From the NCBI GenBank assembly GCA_946414075.1, contig CAMKNA010000002.1:62001-126000 (forward strand): a stretch of DNA of 64,000 nt, in the 5' to 3' direction. This DNA is from an uncultured Fibrobacter sp. GTDB lineage: Bacteria; Fibrobacterota; Fibrobacteria; Fibrobacterales; Fibrobacteraceae. Under the pieces are notes generated by a model, which was given only the letters and a program-made list of their open reading frames with translations, was not told the DNA's origin and searched no databases. Position 1 is the first letter of the stretch. The number at the start of each line of letters is the position of its first letter. Below are positions 17,884 to 26,837 of this stretch, piece after piece. A program made the translations under genes and the position numbers.

Positions 17884-18440
17884 TCCTTAGGCTTTGAAAC
17901 CACAGGACGCAGGCGCTTGCCGCAGAGGGTAACCACAATACCCGCCTGGGCGAACATGTAGTAGGCCGTATCGCGGCTATTGTTCAGCGTAGACTTGGGG
18001 TCGTAATCGTCCTTGGTCACAAACACCTCGGCCACGCCCGAAAGGCTCACATCCAAGGCGCAACGCTCGCAGGGGAATCCAATCACATACAGCTTGGAAC
18101 CAGGGGGAACTTTCCCGCGGGCATAATGCAGGGCGTTGATTTCGGCATGTACCATGAAGGGGTACTTGTTGGCCTCGAACTCATGGTGGCTCAGCAGTTC
18201 GCCAGAATCCGCATCCAGAATATCGTAGGCCAGCTTCTGCTTTTCGCGGGTGTAAGGCACCGTCTCGTCGTCAAAGCCCGCCGGGGCCCCGTTGTATCCG
18301 GTACTGATAACGCGACCCTCGGCAGAGACGAGTACCGCTCCCATCTGGGTGTTTTGATCCTTGGAGAGGCGCGCCTGGGCGCACATCATCTGGGTATACA
18401 CTTCGTCACGAAGCTTGCTGCGTGTAGAGGAATTGTTCAT
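17880..18440 (-). CDS. cytidine/deoxycytidylate deaminase-family protein
   Basis: 186 residues with the zinc-dependent deaminase signature: HAEINAL (H98, catalytic E100) and FPCERCALD (C124, C127). The N-terminal QARLSKDQNTQMGAVLV matches dCMP deaminases (ComEB type), which supply dUMP for thymidylate synthesis. An insertion of about 30 residues between the N-terminal strand and the HAE motif (ILDADSGELLSHHEFEANKY) is typical of this family. On the minus strand TATATT (18448-18453) ends seven bases before the ATG, a leaderless-type start. Confidence 0.88.
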   Translation of the reverse strand: MNNSSTRSKLRDEVYTQMMCAQARLSKDQNTQMGAVLVSAEGRVISTGYNGAPAGFDDETVPYTREKQKLAYDILDADSGELLSHHEFEANKYPFMVHAEINALHYARGKVPPGSKLYVIGFPCERCALDVSLSGVAEVFVTKDDYDPKSTLNNSRDTAYYMFAQAGIVVTLCGKRLRPVVSKPKD

Positions 18441-18459
18441 AGTAAGGAATATAGTATTT

Positions 18460-18540
18460 AAATGTGCAATGTGAAATGTGTGATGTGAAGTGATTATACT
18501 GAAAACTCATTCCACACTACACACTTCACACTACACATTT
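18460..18540. repeat. heptamer-periodic RTGTGNN inverted repeat
   Basis: The left arm (18460-18492) reads as successive heptamers ATGTGCA, ATGTGAA, ATGTGTG, ATGTGAA. The right arm (18508-18540) is its imperfect reverse complement, with a 15-base spacer between. The same heptamer pattern occurs at 7041-7066 (inside rsmB) and 30058-30090 (start of the TtpC-type gene). It fills the gap between two minus-strand genes and could fold into a long hairpin. Confidence 0.65.
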
Positions 18541-18550
18541 TTTAACGCAC

Positions 18551-19666
18551 CTACTTGTCGTCGAACCCTTCGGCCTCTTCGGGCTCCTCCACGGTCCAGT
18601 CGCGGATCCGCTGAGCCAAGGCCTTCTGGCCGTCCTTCTCCAGAGCGTCGGAAATCTCGTTCAGGTCCTGGGCATCCTGCACAGTGAGTTCCTTCTCGAA
18701 CATGTCCAGGTATTCTTCCAGCACGCCATAGGCCTTCAGGCTTACCAGCAACTGCATGAATTCCATCTCCAGGCCGTTCCCGCTGCGGAAGCGGGCGTAT
18801 TCCTGCAATAGGGAGGTCGCTTCACTGGCAGAGACAAAGGCACAGAGACGCCCCAGGTTCACCACCTTCGGGAACTTCTCGTACAGGGTATGGGCCATCT
18901 TGATACAGTCGGACTTGCGTCCTTCCCTATCGGCAATGGCCGCCTGTAAATCCAGATAGGCTTCCTCATCTTCGGCACCGGGGTTGTTCACATCCCCAAG
19001 CCACTGCTTGGCCAGTTCCAAATTCCCTGCCATAAACTGGGCGTTGGCAATGTCGATAAGCGTAGCGTTGCTCTTGTCAGGGTCCTTCAGCAGGGCCGCC
19101 TTGGCAAACATGGCCGCATCCTTGATGGAGTCCGCCATGTCGCAGATGGCATCCAGAATGTCCTCGCGGTTCCCCTGATCCACCTCAGTCACAGCATCTA
19201 GAAGTTCTGCCAGCAGGGCCTGGGCCCGCTCCTTGGGCAAGAACTCCTCTATGCTCAGGAACACCACGGAACGGCCCTCACCCCCCACATGCCTTAACGC
19301 AAGGTCGTGAACCAAGTCCGCCACATAATCCTTGTCGGTGTACTGGGAGGCAAGCTCCACAAAGAAGGTTCCCGCATCGTAGAACAGGGCGTCCCAACCT
19401 TCCTTCTCCTCGTCGGTGTCGGCCTTGAAGGCGATAAAGTCCGCCCGCAAGGTCCAAGCCAATAGTTCCAGCTGTTCCCGAGGGTCCTTGAAAGTCTCAA
19501 TATCGTCAAGACCGTCCGCCAACATCTCGTACAGGTCTTCGGGGCGGTTCAGCAAGCGGCTCTGACCGTTCACCACCTGCACAAGGTTTTCACGCAGGCG
19601 TTGTTCCCTGCTGCGGTTGGACTGCGCAAGGGCAGCCGTCTTAAAAACTTTTTTCTTCTTTGCCAT
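18551..19666 (-). CDS. uncharacterised helical cytoplasmic protein
   Basis: 371 residues, no signal peptide. A basic N-terminus (MAKKKKVFKTAAL) is followed by an almost wholly alpha-helical acidic protein whose repeated Ala/Leu/Glu helices are spaced like tetratricopeptide or HEAT solenoids. The C-terminus is acidic (EEPEEAEGFDDK). ATG 19666 is preferred to the in-frame 19699 because an AGTATT box (19673-19678) lies six bases upstream. I do not recognise the family. Its neighbours (deaminase, GLUG lipoprotein) give no clue. Confidence 0.6.
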   Translation of the reverse strand: MAKKKKVFKTAALAQSNRSREQRLRENLVQVVNGQSRLLNRPEDLYEMLADGLDDIETFKDPREQLELLAWTLRADFIAFKADTDEEKEGWDALFYDAGTFFVELASQYTDKDYVADLVHDLALRHVGGEGRSVVFLSIEEFLPKERAQALLAELLDAVTEVDQGNREDILDAICDMADSIKDAAMFAKAALLKDPDKSNATLIDIANAQFMAGNLELAKQWLGDVNNPGAEDEEAYLDLQAAIADREGRKSDCIKMAHTLYEKFPKVVNLGRLCAFVSASEATSLLQEYARFRSGNGLEMEFMQLLVSLKAYGVLEEYLDMFEKELTVQDAQDLNEISDALEKDGQKALAQRIRDWTVEEPEEAEGFDDK

Positions 19667-19737
19667 AAACCCAATACTAGAAAAATCGCGCCCCAACAAT
19701 GAAGCGCGAATAAACGTTTTTGACTGTCCTTCGAAGA

Positions 19738-21129
19738 CTATTTAATCCAAGTAAAGAACGGGAAGCCGGCATACTTATCGCTAGCCATTCTCCACACATT
19801 CTCGACTGCATTGAGCGAAGCGAGGAATTCCGCCGTCTTCATGGTTTCAGAGGCTTCGCCCACTTCTGTCGGAGCGACCTTCGTCGCAGCATCGTAGTAG
19901 ACCGATTCCATTTCCGAGGTGGACATGTGGGCACCGGCAACAGAAGCCCCATTGGCAATAGGCGAAACGACACCCGCATTATAAGCACCAGTCACCTTGC
20001 ATGTTTCCGCCTTGCCGATAAGACCTCCAGCATTGGTAACGTCTTCCGCCGTAATCTGCCCTTGGTTAAAGGCGCTCGTCATGGAAGCTTCAGTCACGAA
20101 CTTTCCGGCAATGCCACCCACAGCGAGGACAGACTTGGCTGTAACAGCCCCCACGTTGTAGACCTGATTCAGTACAGCGGAATTCGAAGCGACTGCGACA
20201 ACGCCACCGACGGAACTCGTGCTATTTTCTTCACCGGTCACAGCACCTTCGTTACCGGACTGTTTCACCTCGACCCTCGCAGCCTTGGCCACAACGCCGG
20301 CCACATCCATAGCACCAGCAACAGTGCCCTTGTTCACGCACAGTTCCACAACGCCGTTCATCGACAAGGTAGACACGATACCCGCCACAGTCGTCTTCCC
20401 AGCGACCGCAGCCGAATTGACACCCCCCTTGACCGTCGAAGAAATAACCGTCGCGACAACTCCGCCAACCGTACCGTTTCCATTGACCGTGCCAGCCACA
20501 GTTGCATTCTCGATGGTGCTACCGCCACTGATGCTACCACCAAGACCGCCAACAAAGTTATTACCCGTCAAGTTTCCCGAAACAGAAACGTCCTTAATCA
20601 CAGTGTTTTCGGCCTTGCCGAACAGCATACCCGCATAGGAACCGGCCTTGATGAAAACACTTTCCAACTTGACATTCTTGACAACCGCATCCTTGAGATA
20701 ACCGAACAAGCCAGAGAAGGAAGCAGTATCATCAATGAAGAGACCCTTGATAGTATGGTCTCCACCATCAAATGTGCCACTGAATGTACGATAGCTTTGT
20801 CCTTTAACGCATCCAATCGGCGTCCATTTCTTGGTAAGATTAATATCTGCAGTCAACTTGAATGCGATTCCGTTATAGTTCGCAGAATTCACACTCACCT
20901 CGTCCATCAAGGTCAGCAGATCATTTTCGTTATTAATTTCATACGGACTTGCCTCTGTACCTGCGCCTTTCCACAAGTTGGACGGATCATTGCTCCAGCT
21001 AGAACCCGGATCTTCAGGATTATTAGAGACGCCGGAGTCACCACCGTCGCCTCCTGTAGAGCTATCGTCACCGCAAGCGGCCAGCGCCAAGGCTGCCACG
21101 ACCAAAGCAAACCATTTTTTTAGATTCAT
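19738..21129 (-). CDS. GLUG-repeat surface lipoprotein
   Basis: 463 residues. Lipoprotein signal with lipobox LAAC, then a Gly/Ser/Asp-rich tether and a right-handed beta-helix-like region. This contains GLUG-type repeats of the pattern F-x-G-x-F-D-G-G-D-H-T-I-K-G-L and G-L-F-G-Y-L ... V-K-N-V, continuing as Val/Gly-rich repeats to about residue 420. GLUG repeats occur in bacterial surface adhesins and IgA-protease-like proteins. An in-frame ATG four codons upstream exists, but MNLKKW gives the standard signal. Shine-Dalgarno ggtgg. Likely surface-exposed; ligand unknown. Confidence 0.82.
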   Translation of the reverse strand: MNLKKWFALVVAALALAACGDDSSTGGDGGDSGVSNNPEDPGSSWSNDPSNLWKGAGTEASPYEINNENDLLTLMDEVSVNSANYNGIAFKLTADINLTKKWTPIGCVKGQSYRTFSGTFDGGDHTIKGLFIDDTASFSGLFGYLKDAVVKNVKLESVFIKAGSYAGMLFGKAENTVIKDVSVSGNLTGNNFVGGLGGSISGGSTIENATVAGTVNGNGTVGGVVATVISSTVKGGVNSAAVAGKTTVAGIVSTLSMNGVVELCVNKGTVAGAMDVAGVVAKAARVEVKQSGNEGAVTGEENSTSSVGGVVAVASNSAVLNQVYNVGAVTAKSVLAVGGIAGKFVTEASMTSAFNQGQITAEDVTNAGGLIGKAETCKVTGAYNAGVVSPIANGASVAGAHMSTSEMESVYYDAATKVAPTEVGEASETMKTAEFLASLNAVENVWRMASDKYAGFPFFTWIK

Positions 21130-21275
21130 ACTTACCACCAAAAAAGAACCATATTATTTATAATACCAATATAATATTAGGTTTTGCCCATTATTCACAA
21201 CAAAGGCCATAAAAAGGTCACATTAAGAAAATTTTTTGGGGCATTTGCAGGCTTCTTGGGTGACAAGGCGAGTGC

Positions 21276-21950
21276 CTAGCGCTTTTCCCGGATACGCTTG
21301 TACAGGCTTTCGGCCTTTTCGGCATCGCCCATATTGGAATACACGTGCCCCACGTTCTCGGCGCCAATACGGCCCTGGGAACTGCCCGCAAGCCAGGCCT
21401 TCATGTAGCATTCAAAGGCCTCGTCGTAGCGTTTCTGGTTAAAGTAAATCTGTCCCAAATCCAGATTCAGATCCCCCTTGCCCTTCTTGTGGCGAAGTCC
21501 GTCTTCTAGCGTAAAGATGGCCATCCAAGGGGAATTGTTCTGCACATACATCTGGGCCAAATAGCGCCGGGCAGAAACATTTTCCGGGTCCATCAAAATA
21601 CCATTTTCCATCTCGTTCAGGGACTGGCGAGTGGAATCCATGCTGCGGTAGTAATAAGCCATAGTAAAGTGGACATCGGCGCCTGCCGTAGCCGTCATCT
21701 GCAAGGCATTCTGCAAGGTCTTGATGGCATACTCGTAGTCACCCAGCTTCTCGTAGACTTCGGCAAGTCCGTACCAGGCGTCCATGCGGTCCGGGTTCAG
21801 CTGCAAGGCCCGTTCAAAGTTCTTCTGGGCCAAGGTCCAGTCTCGACCTTTCAGGTAACATTCTGCCAAGGCAAAATGTACGTGGTCCGACTCTACCCCA
21901 AGTTCAATGGCACGGTTATAGGACGCGATGGCCTGCCCCACATCACCATT
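21276..21950 (-). pseudogene. truncated duplicate of the TPR gene at 25863-26837
   Basis: Codes the last roughly 220 residues of the TonB-cluster TPR protein, in frame to its own stop (ending YKRIREKR). It lacks the signal peptide and the first 104 residues. The sequence aligns without gaps to 25869-26537. Over three 60-base lines I counted about 10% base differences, yet only a handful of residues differ, so nearly all changes are synonymous. The break point (21950) abuts the stop codon of the fibro-slime gene. A GTG at 21939-21941 could start a short protein, but there is no signal peptide, so export is unlikely. Confidence 0.85.
21282..21950. repeat. 669-bp direct repeat, copy 1
   Basis: Matches 25869-26537 at a constant offset of 4587 bases with no indels. 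The two copies flank a segment of about 3.9 kb holding the fibro-slime gene and a toxin-like gene. Confidence 0.9.
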
Positions 21951-24900
21951 TTACCAAACTCTGATGACTAAGGATTGATTTCCTATTTTAAGCATATATT
22001 GCCCACCAAGTCCCACAGGTATGGCAAAGTTATTACTGTTCACGACACCGCTGCTTAGCACGCGTCCCTGCATATCGATGAGGGCGTAGGGGCTTCCGAC
22101 CCTTGCTTCAAAGACATGTATAATGCGCCCATTCGTCTGTACGGACCAGGAAGCCTGCGAGACGACCCTGATGGTCTGCGACTCGTCCTTGTCCGAAGAA
22201 CTGGAGCCAAGATCTGTTACGGCACCATCGACACACTTCTGAGTATTGACATCATAGGCTTCGCCATCGCACTTCTCGTAAAGTTTAACGCCATAGCAGA
22301 AGAAGTCCCCTTCCGGGTCATACGGTTCGGTCCCACACAAGGCCTTGTACAGCACGGTCTCCTGATTTCCACATTTCTGGATGATTCTTCCGTCTCCCTT
22401 GTCGGTCAAGGTACATTCGCCACCTTGGGCATTATTACTAGACGACGAAGGCTTCACCGACGAACTTGACCGAGTCGAAGCGGAAGATGTTTCTTCCTCC
22501 GAACTGGAGCTAGGCACCTCTTCAGCAGTTGCATAGAAATTAATCTTAGCACTCGATTTCAGTCTTACTCTAAATTCCGTCGGGCTTGTAGTCAGGGCAT
22601 CAAGGGGTGCCGTTACCCAAATGGTGTCGATACCTGTTTCGTTGATAGTCTTGGGCCATGCCACCTCAGCATCACCAGTCCTCGATGTATAGGCTTTCAT
22701 GCCAGCATCCAGGTTCAGCGTATAGGACTGACCAACGGCCCTAAGCAGGTCCACCGAGCCATCATAAAAGGTCGATACATAAACCGGCACACGGGTATCG
22801 GCAAGGCCTTCGCCGACAAATGTCCACTTCGTGTTGTTGCGGTAGGCCGGGCTCTCTTCGTCACCGGCATTCACCTTGTAGCTAGAAGTCTGAGTCATCA
22901 CATCCAGGTAATCCTTGATGCGGAAATTGATATAGGTACGTGCTTTAGGATCAACTGTTCCTTGTTTATCATAAAAACCAATAACCAAGCGATAACTTCC
23001 CGGAGCAAGGCCAACAATCTTATCTTTATTAACCTTGGGGTTGAACGGATCAGAAAGATCAATACCTCCGTATTGCCAACCAGACTGTCCCGATTTCAAT
23101 ATGGCCACATCTACACCGGCTCTAGTGGTAATAATCTTATACCTCAAGGTTCCATACATCTCGATGGCCGCACCACAAGCATGAACCGTACCATCGCCAC
23201 CACTAGAACCCAAAGCAACAGAAGCACAAGAACCATCTCCACTCTGATCATAGCAGATGCTGTAGCTTTCGGAACCATCAGAGTTTTTTGTTGCCGTGGT
23301 TGACAGACCTGTCGTCTGCTTAATGAATATGTTGGTCTTGATTGTCAAATTACTTTGAGGAGCCAGTCTGTTACACGAGAATATTTCCAAAGTGTAATTA
23401 TTGCCTGGCTCAAGGAAACCATAACCATATTTTACATTCAGGTCCTTCAAAGCCACATGGGCAGGAGCAGTCAAATGCACCCCTCCATTATCTAGAGCCA
23501 ATTTTTTATTGACAAAGACCCAACTATCGTCGGTTCCAAGTAATGTAAATTCCTGATCTTCGCGGTAAGTAAATGTTGCATGGGATTCAAAACAGAAGTG
23601 TCTGTTACGATTCGACTCCCATCTCGGAGCACCCCAATCCCATACAGCAGGGTCATCTCCATAATAAAATTTTCCCTCGCAATCTACTCCACCGTCATAA
23701 GCTGGTCCATTACAATAATGATCAAAAACACCGTTATACACCAACGGAACAGGACCTTCGGCAGCTGATTTTCGGCGGCAATTCGGACAAGGTTGCGGGC
23801 TAAGTTCACTAACAATATAATTGCTTGTCAGGTCTTCACGTGGGTAAAAGCCACCCTTATTTCCATTGACAACCAGTTCATCTGAATCAAAAATCCATTT
23901 CCCGTCTTCTGCTTGGGAAAAGCTAATATCATAACATGCTGCTTCATTTTTATTTTCCACGTAGTTGAAAAGGGTCGAAAAACCAGACTCATCACCAAAG
24001 CAATTCACACCATTTGAACTAGAGTTTAAGCGAGGCTTGTTGTCCGGACCCAGGTTCGTCTGCACAACGCCCTTGCGTACACCGGTACACTGGTCAACGG
24101 GCCAACCCAAAGGACTTTGACCATTCGGTACTGTAGAGAAAAACTTATTCAACAATTCATCGGTATCCCAAACAATTCCCGCCAATTGAAATTTGCAAAC
24201 ACCGTCCACACCCGGGTCCGTCACGAACAACCCCTGGGAGGCCCCCTCCCAATCGGGCCACTGGGAATCATCAGGGATAAAGTACAGCCTGTCGGAACCG
24301 AAGGCTTCCAAAATAGCTTTCAAGGGCAGCGGAGTCGGCTCCGATTCATTACCCCAAAGGCCCGTCGCTCCTATCTGGTCGTCCGGTTTGTTCTTGCGGT
24401 AAATAATAATGTCGTTGGGAACCTTGGACTCGTCATAGACCATGTAGAACCAGCCGCACATTCCCGGAGCCGGGGCCATGGAGGTATCCTTTTGCAGCCC
24501 CGACCCATCGGTATAACGGAGCATCATCACATCGGACTGCCACAGCTTGTCATCGGGCACAAGGATGTATAGGTACTTGGCACTGGGCGGAACAGACCCC
24601 GTATAGACTGTACCGGGGACAAGTGGGTTTTCTGCCACATAGGTGATATTGCCAGCACCCGGGCAGGTGAAATCAAGATTGTTCGAAAATGCGTTCGGAA
24701 CTCCGTCATTTGTCGGAGTGACCCATGAACTTTTCTTTATCACAGAAATGCTGCCCTGCGTAACGCTATTGAGAATGCTGAAAAAGGCGCCGCTGTTTTC
24801 TAGGTGGCCTATGTTGCACAAGTCATAGGTAAAGTATCCATCTGCGTCTGGAGCGGCAACATGGCCTGCTTCTGCAGCCGAACAATTTCGGGTACCAAAA

Positions 24901-25040
24901 TACACTTCACTCCAGTTGCTAGGGGCTTTAAAGCGCACGGTTCCCCCACAATAGCACTGGGCATCTGCCGTGCCACTGAACGCACCAACGGCGACCATTG
25001 CCGTCCATAAAATCCTTTTGAAGAAATGTTCCATATCCAT
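21951..25040 (-). CDS. fibro-slime domain secreted protein
   Basis: 1029 residues with a signal peptide (cleavage near GTADAQ) and many Cys. The segment FTLLGTDDSWVFVNKKLALD with a following GG and H (about 520-545) is the fibro-slime (PA14-like) motif, here preceded by FESHATFTYRED. A lysine/proline-free poly-Ser linker (about 850-885) leads to a small Cys-rich module. The C-terminal part (about 960-1029: YALIDMQGRVLSSG, FAIPVGLGGQYMLKIG) is like a type IX sorting domain. Such proteins belong to Fibrobacter cell-surface and cellulose-adhesion complexes. The stop codon touches the truncated TPR copy, so the gene ends exactly at the duplication border. Substrate binding is inferred from the family. 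Confidence 0.9.
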   Translation of the reverse strand: MDMEHFFKRILWTAMVAVGAFSGTADAQCYCGGTVRFKAPSNWSEVYFGTRNCSAAEAGHVAAPDADGYFTYDLCNIGHLENSGAFFSILNSVTQGSISVIKKSSWVTPTNDGVPNAFSNNLDFTCPGAGNITYVAENPLVPGTVYTGSVPPSAKYLYILVPDDKLWQSDVMMLRYTDGSGLQKDTSMAPAPGMCGWFYMVYDESKVPNDIIIYRKNKPDDQIGATGLWGNESEPTPLPLKAILEAFGSDRLYFIPDDSQWPDWEGASQGLFVTDPGVDGVCKFQLAGIVWDTDELLNKFFSTVPNGQSPLGWPVDQCTGVRKGVVQTNLGPDNKPRLNSSSNGVNCFGDESGFSTLFNYVENKNEAACYDISFSQAEDGKWIFDSDELVVNGNKGGFYPREDLTSNYIVSELSPQPCPNCRRKSAAEGPVPLVYNGVFDHYCNGPAYDGGVDCEGKFYYGDDPAVWDWGAPRWESNRNRHFCFESHATFTYREDQEFTLLGTDDSWVFVNKKLALDNGGVHLTAPAHVALKDLNVKYGYGFLEPGNNYTLEIFSCNRLAPQSNLTIKTNIFIKQTTGLSTTATKNSDGSESYSICYDQSGDGSCASVALGSSGGDGTVHACGAAIEMYGTLRYKIITTRAGVDVAILKSGQSGWQYGGIDLSDPFNPKVNKDKIVGLAPGSYRLVIGFYDKQGTVDPKARTYINFRIKDYLDVMTQTSSYKVNAGDEESPAYRNNTKWTFVGEGLADTRVPVYVSTFYDGSVDLLRAVGQSYTLNLDAGMKAYTSRTGDAEVAWPKTINETGIDTIWVTAPLDALTTSPTEFRVRLKSSAKINFYATAEEVPSSSSEEETSSASTRSSSSVKPSSSSNNAQGGECTLTDKGDGRIIQKCGNQETVLYKALCGTEPYDPEGDFFCYGVKLYEKCDGEAYDVNTQKCVDGAVTDLGSSSSDKDESQTIRVVSQASWSVQTNGRIIHVFEARVGSPYALIDMQGRVLSSGVVNSNNFAIPVGLGGQYMLKIGNQSLVIRVW

Positions 25041-25109
25041 CCCTCTCTCTTATCCGTAATCTATCTTATTTTCTACGGGAATGCAAACAAATGGATACGG
25101 CTTTTTCAA

Positions 25110-25147
25110 CGAAATGCTCAAAAATGCCCATTTTTAGGGCTATTTCG
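25110..25147. promoter_or_regulatory. long interrupted palindrome between divergent genes
   Basis: Outer arms CGAAAT/ATTTCG (25110-25115 and 25142-25147) enclose a perfect inner stem AAAAATG-cc-CATTTTT (25120-25135). It lies upstream of both the fibro-slime gene and the toxin-like gene, as an operator or cruciform would. Confidence 0.4.
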
Positions 25148-25158
25148 AATGTTTTTTG

Positions 25159-25212
25159 TATATTGAGGCAAGTCCTAGCATAAAGCAGGGACTTTTCGGT
25201 TTAGGAACCTAA
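25159..25212 (+). promoter_or_regulatory. -10 box and structured leader of the toxin-like gene
   Basis: TATATT (25159-25164) would start an RNA near 25171. The leader can form AAGTCC...GGACTT (25170-25194, followed by a short T run) and TTAGG-AA-CCTAA (25201-25212). This suggests RNA-level control, but is shown only by complementarity. Confidence 0.35.
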
Positions 25213-25247
25213 GCCCTTTTTCATATCCACATAAAATAACTTGGCTT

Positions 25248-25850
25248 ATGAACAAAGGGTACCTAGACACCCTGTCCAGCAAACCACTGACAGCAGAAGA
25301 AAAGTTGCACCTCGCCAGACAGCGAGGCGTTTATAGCGAGTATGAACTAGACGTACTTATCCCGGCGTTCCTGTTGAATAAGGAATATGACAAAATAAAC
25401 AGAGAAAAACAAAATAGACACATTGTAGGAACATACGAATACAAACAGGCCGACACCAAATCAAAACGAATGGGTTTTGCAGGAAGTGCATTTTTTGATT
25501 CTGATTTCGATATTTTCAAGGAAATAAAAACCATAAGGGGAACAGGCTTGCTTGATTTCAACAGCAATGGGTTACCGCTGGAAGAAATCGTCAAGTGTCA
25601 CAGAACTATTGGGTATGGAGGCAGCAACAAACTAATACGCACCGATGTAATATCTATTAGATACTCAAAAACTGAAACCCACGCTTTCCCCGTGGACCCC
25701 GCCGATTACATGAAGGTATTGGACAGAAAAGAAAAAACCTGTATCGGACTCACGGCCCGGCATGTCACCGGCGTGTCCCGAACAGGCTTTATCCATAATA
25801 TACAATCTTTTTGGGAAAAAGTCAAGAAGATTATAAAAAAGAAGGAATGA
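25248..25850 (+). CDS. small basic protein resembling a polymorphic-toxin (Ntox50-like) domain
   Basis: 200 residues, no signal peptide, basic at both ends (ending KKIIKKKE). The central part carries KQNRHIVGTYEYKQ and, about 85 residues later, DVISIRYSKTETHAFPV. In order and spacing these recall the K-Q-x-K-H-I-x-G-T and I-H-Y-S-K-x-x-x-H-I-V-P blocks of the bacterial toxin 50 family, predicted RNases found at the C-terminus of polymorphic toxins and in phage head proteins. If so, it is a stand-alone toxin domain with a short helical N-terminus. No immunity-type gene is adjacent. Base composition is more A/T-rich than its neighbours, consistent with transfer. The family match is from memory and tentative. 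Confidence 0.45.
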   Translation: MNKGYLDTLSSKPLTAEEKLHLARQRGVYSEYELDVLIPAFLLNKEYDKINREKQNRHIVGTYEYKQADTKSKRMGFAGSAFFDSDFDIFKEIKTIRGTGLLDFNSNGLPLEEIVKCHRTIGYGGSNKLIRTDVISIRYSKTETHAFPVDPADYMKVLDRKEKTCIGLTARHVTGVSRTGFIHNIQSFWEKVKKIIKKKE

Positions 25851-25862
25851 CTAGCAAAATTT

Positions 25863-26837
25863 TTATTTCTTTTCCCGGATACGCTTGTACAGGCTCTCGG
25901 CCTTTTCGGTATCGCCGGCGTTGGAATACACGTGGCCCACGTTCTCGGCACCGATGCGCCCCTGTGAACTGCCCGCAAGCCAGGCCTTCATGTAACATTC
26001 AAAGGCCTCGTCGTAGCGCTTCTGGTTAAAGTAAATCTGACCCAAATCTAGATTCAGGTCGCCCTTGCCCTTCTTGTGACGGAGTCCGTCTTCTAGCGTG
26101 AAGATAGCCATCCAGGGAGAATTATTCTGCACGTACATCTGTGCCAAGTAGCGGCGGGCGGAAACATTTTCCGGATCCATCAAGACTCCGTTTTCCATCT
26201 CGTTCAGAGCCTGCCGCGTAGAATCCATACTGCGGTAGTAATAGGCCATAGTAAAGTGAACATCGGCGCCTGCCGTAGCGGTCATCTGCAAGGCATTCTG
26301 CAAGGTCTTGATGGCATACTCGTAATCGCCTAATTTCTCGTAAACTTCAGCAAGGCCATACCAGGCGTCCATACGGTCGGGATTCAGCTGCAAGGCCCGC
26401 TCGAAGTTCTTCTGGGCCAAAGTCCAGTCACGGCCCTTCAGGTAGCATTCCGCCAAGGCAAAATGCACATGATCTGACTCCACCCCAAGTTCAATGGCGC
26501 GGTTATAAGACGCGATGGCCTGCCCCACATCACCATTCAGGTAATAAAGGTCGCCCATGAGCATCCAGGCCTTCTCGAAAGTGGGCAAAAGTTCCACGGT
26601 ACGCTTGTAGGCCACCAAGGCCACCTGCTTGCGGTCCAGCTGGACCATGGCATTTCCCAAGTTGAACCAGGCGAAAGGTTCGTAACGGCCCTCGTCAATA
26701 GCGGCACGGTACAGCGGTACCGCTTCCTTGAACTTACCCTGGTCATAAAGCTCGTTAGCCTTAAAGAAATAATCTTCGGCTGCAAAAAGCGAAGTCGCGC
26801 ACAGGACAATAAGCAATAAAAAGACCCTATTTAACAA
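25863..26837 (-). CDS. periplasmic TPR protein of the TonB2-like cluster
   Basis: 324 residues with a signal peptide (cleavage near SLFAAED) and about eight tetratricopeptide repeats, for example AWFNLGNAMVQLDRKQVALVAY, split here as AWFNLGN and the following QVALVAY helix. Last gene of the operon. The start overlaps the tonB gene by 11 bases. TPR proteins close similar TonB2 clusters in Vibrio and other Gram-negatives and probably aid assembly of the energy-transduction complex. Two thirds of the gene is duplicated at 21282-21950. Confidence 0.85.
   Translation of the reverse strand: MLNRVFLLLIVLCATSLFAAEDYFFKANELYDQGKFKEAVPLYRAAIDEGRYEPFAWFNLGNAMVQLDRKQVALVAYKRTVELLPTFEKAWMLMGDLYYLNGDVGQAIASYNRAIELGVESDHVHFALAECYLKGRDWTLAQKNFERALQLNPDRMDAWYGLAEVYEKLGDYEYAIKTLQNALQMTATAGADVHFTMAYYYRSMDSTRQALNEMENGVLMDPENVSARRYLAQMYVQNNSPWMAIFTLEDGLRHKKGKGDLNLDLGQIYFNQKRYDEAFECYMKAWLAGSSQGRIGAENVGHVYSNAGDTEKAESLYKRIREKK
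25869..26537. repeat. 669-bp direct repeat, copy 2 (inside the intact TPR gene)
   Basis: Same length and frame as 21282-21950. This copy continues upstream into an intact gene and its operon, so it is the resident one. Confidence 0.9.

Noticed and set aside
19720..21123. 467-residue plus-strand frame
   Set aside because: Opposite the GLUG lipoprotein, which has a clean lipobox and repeats.
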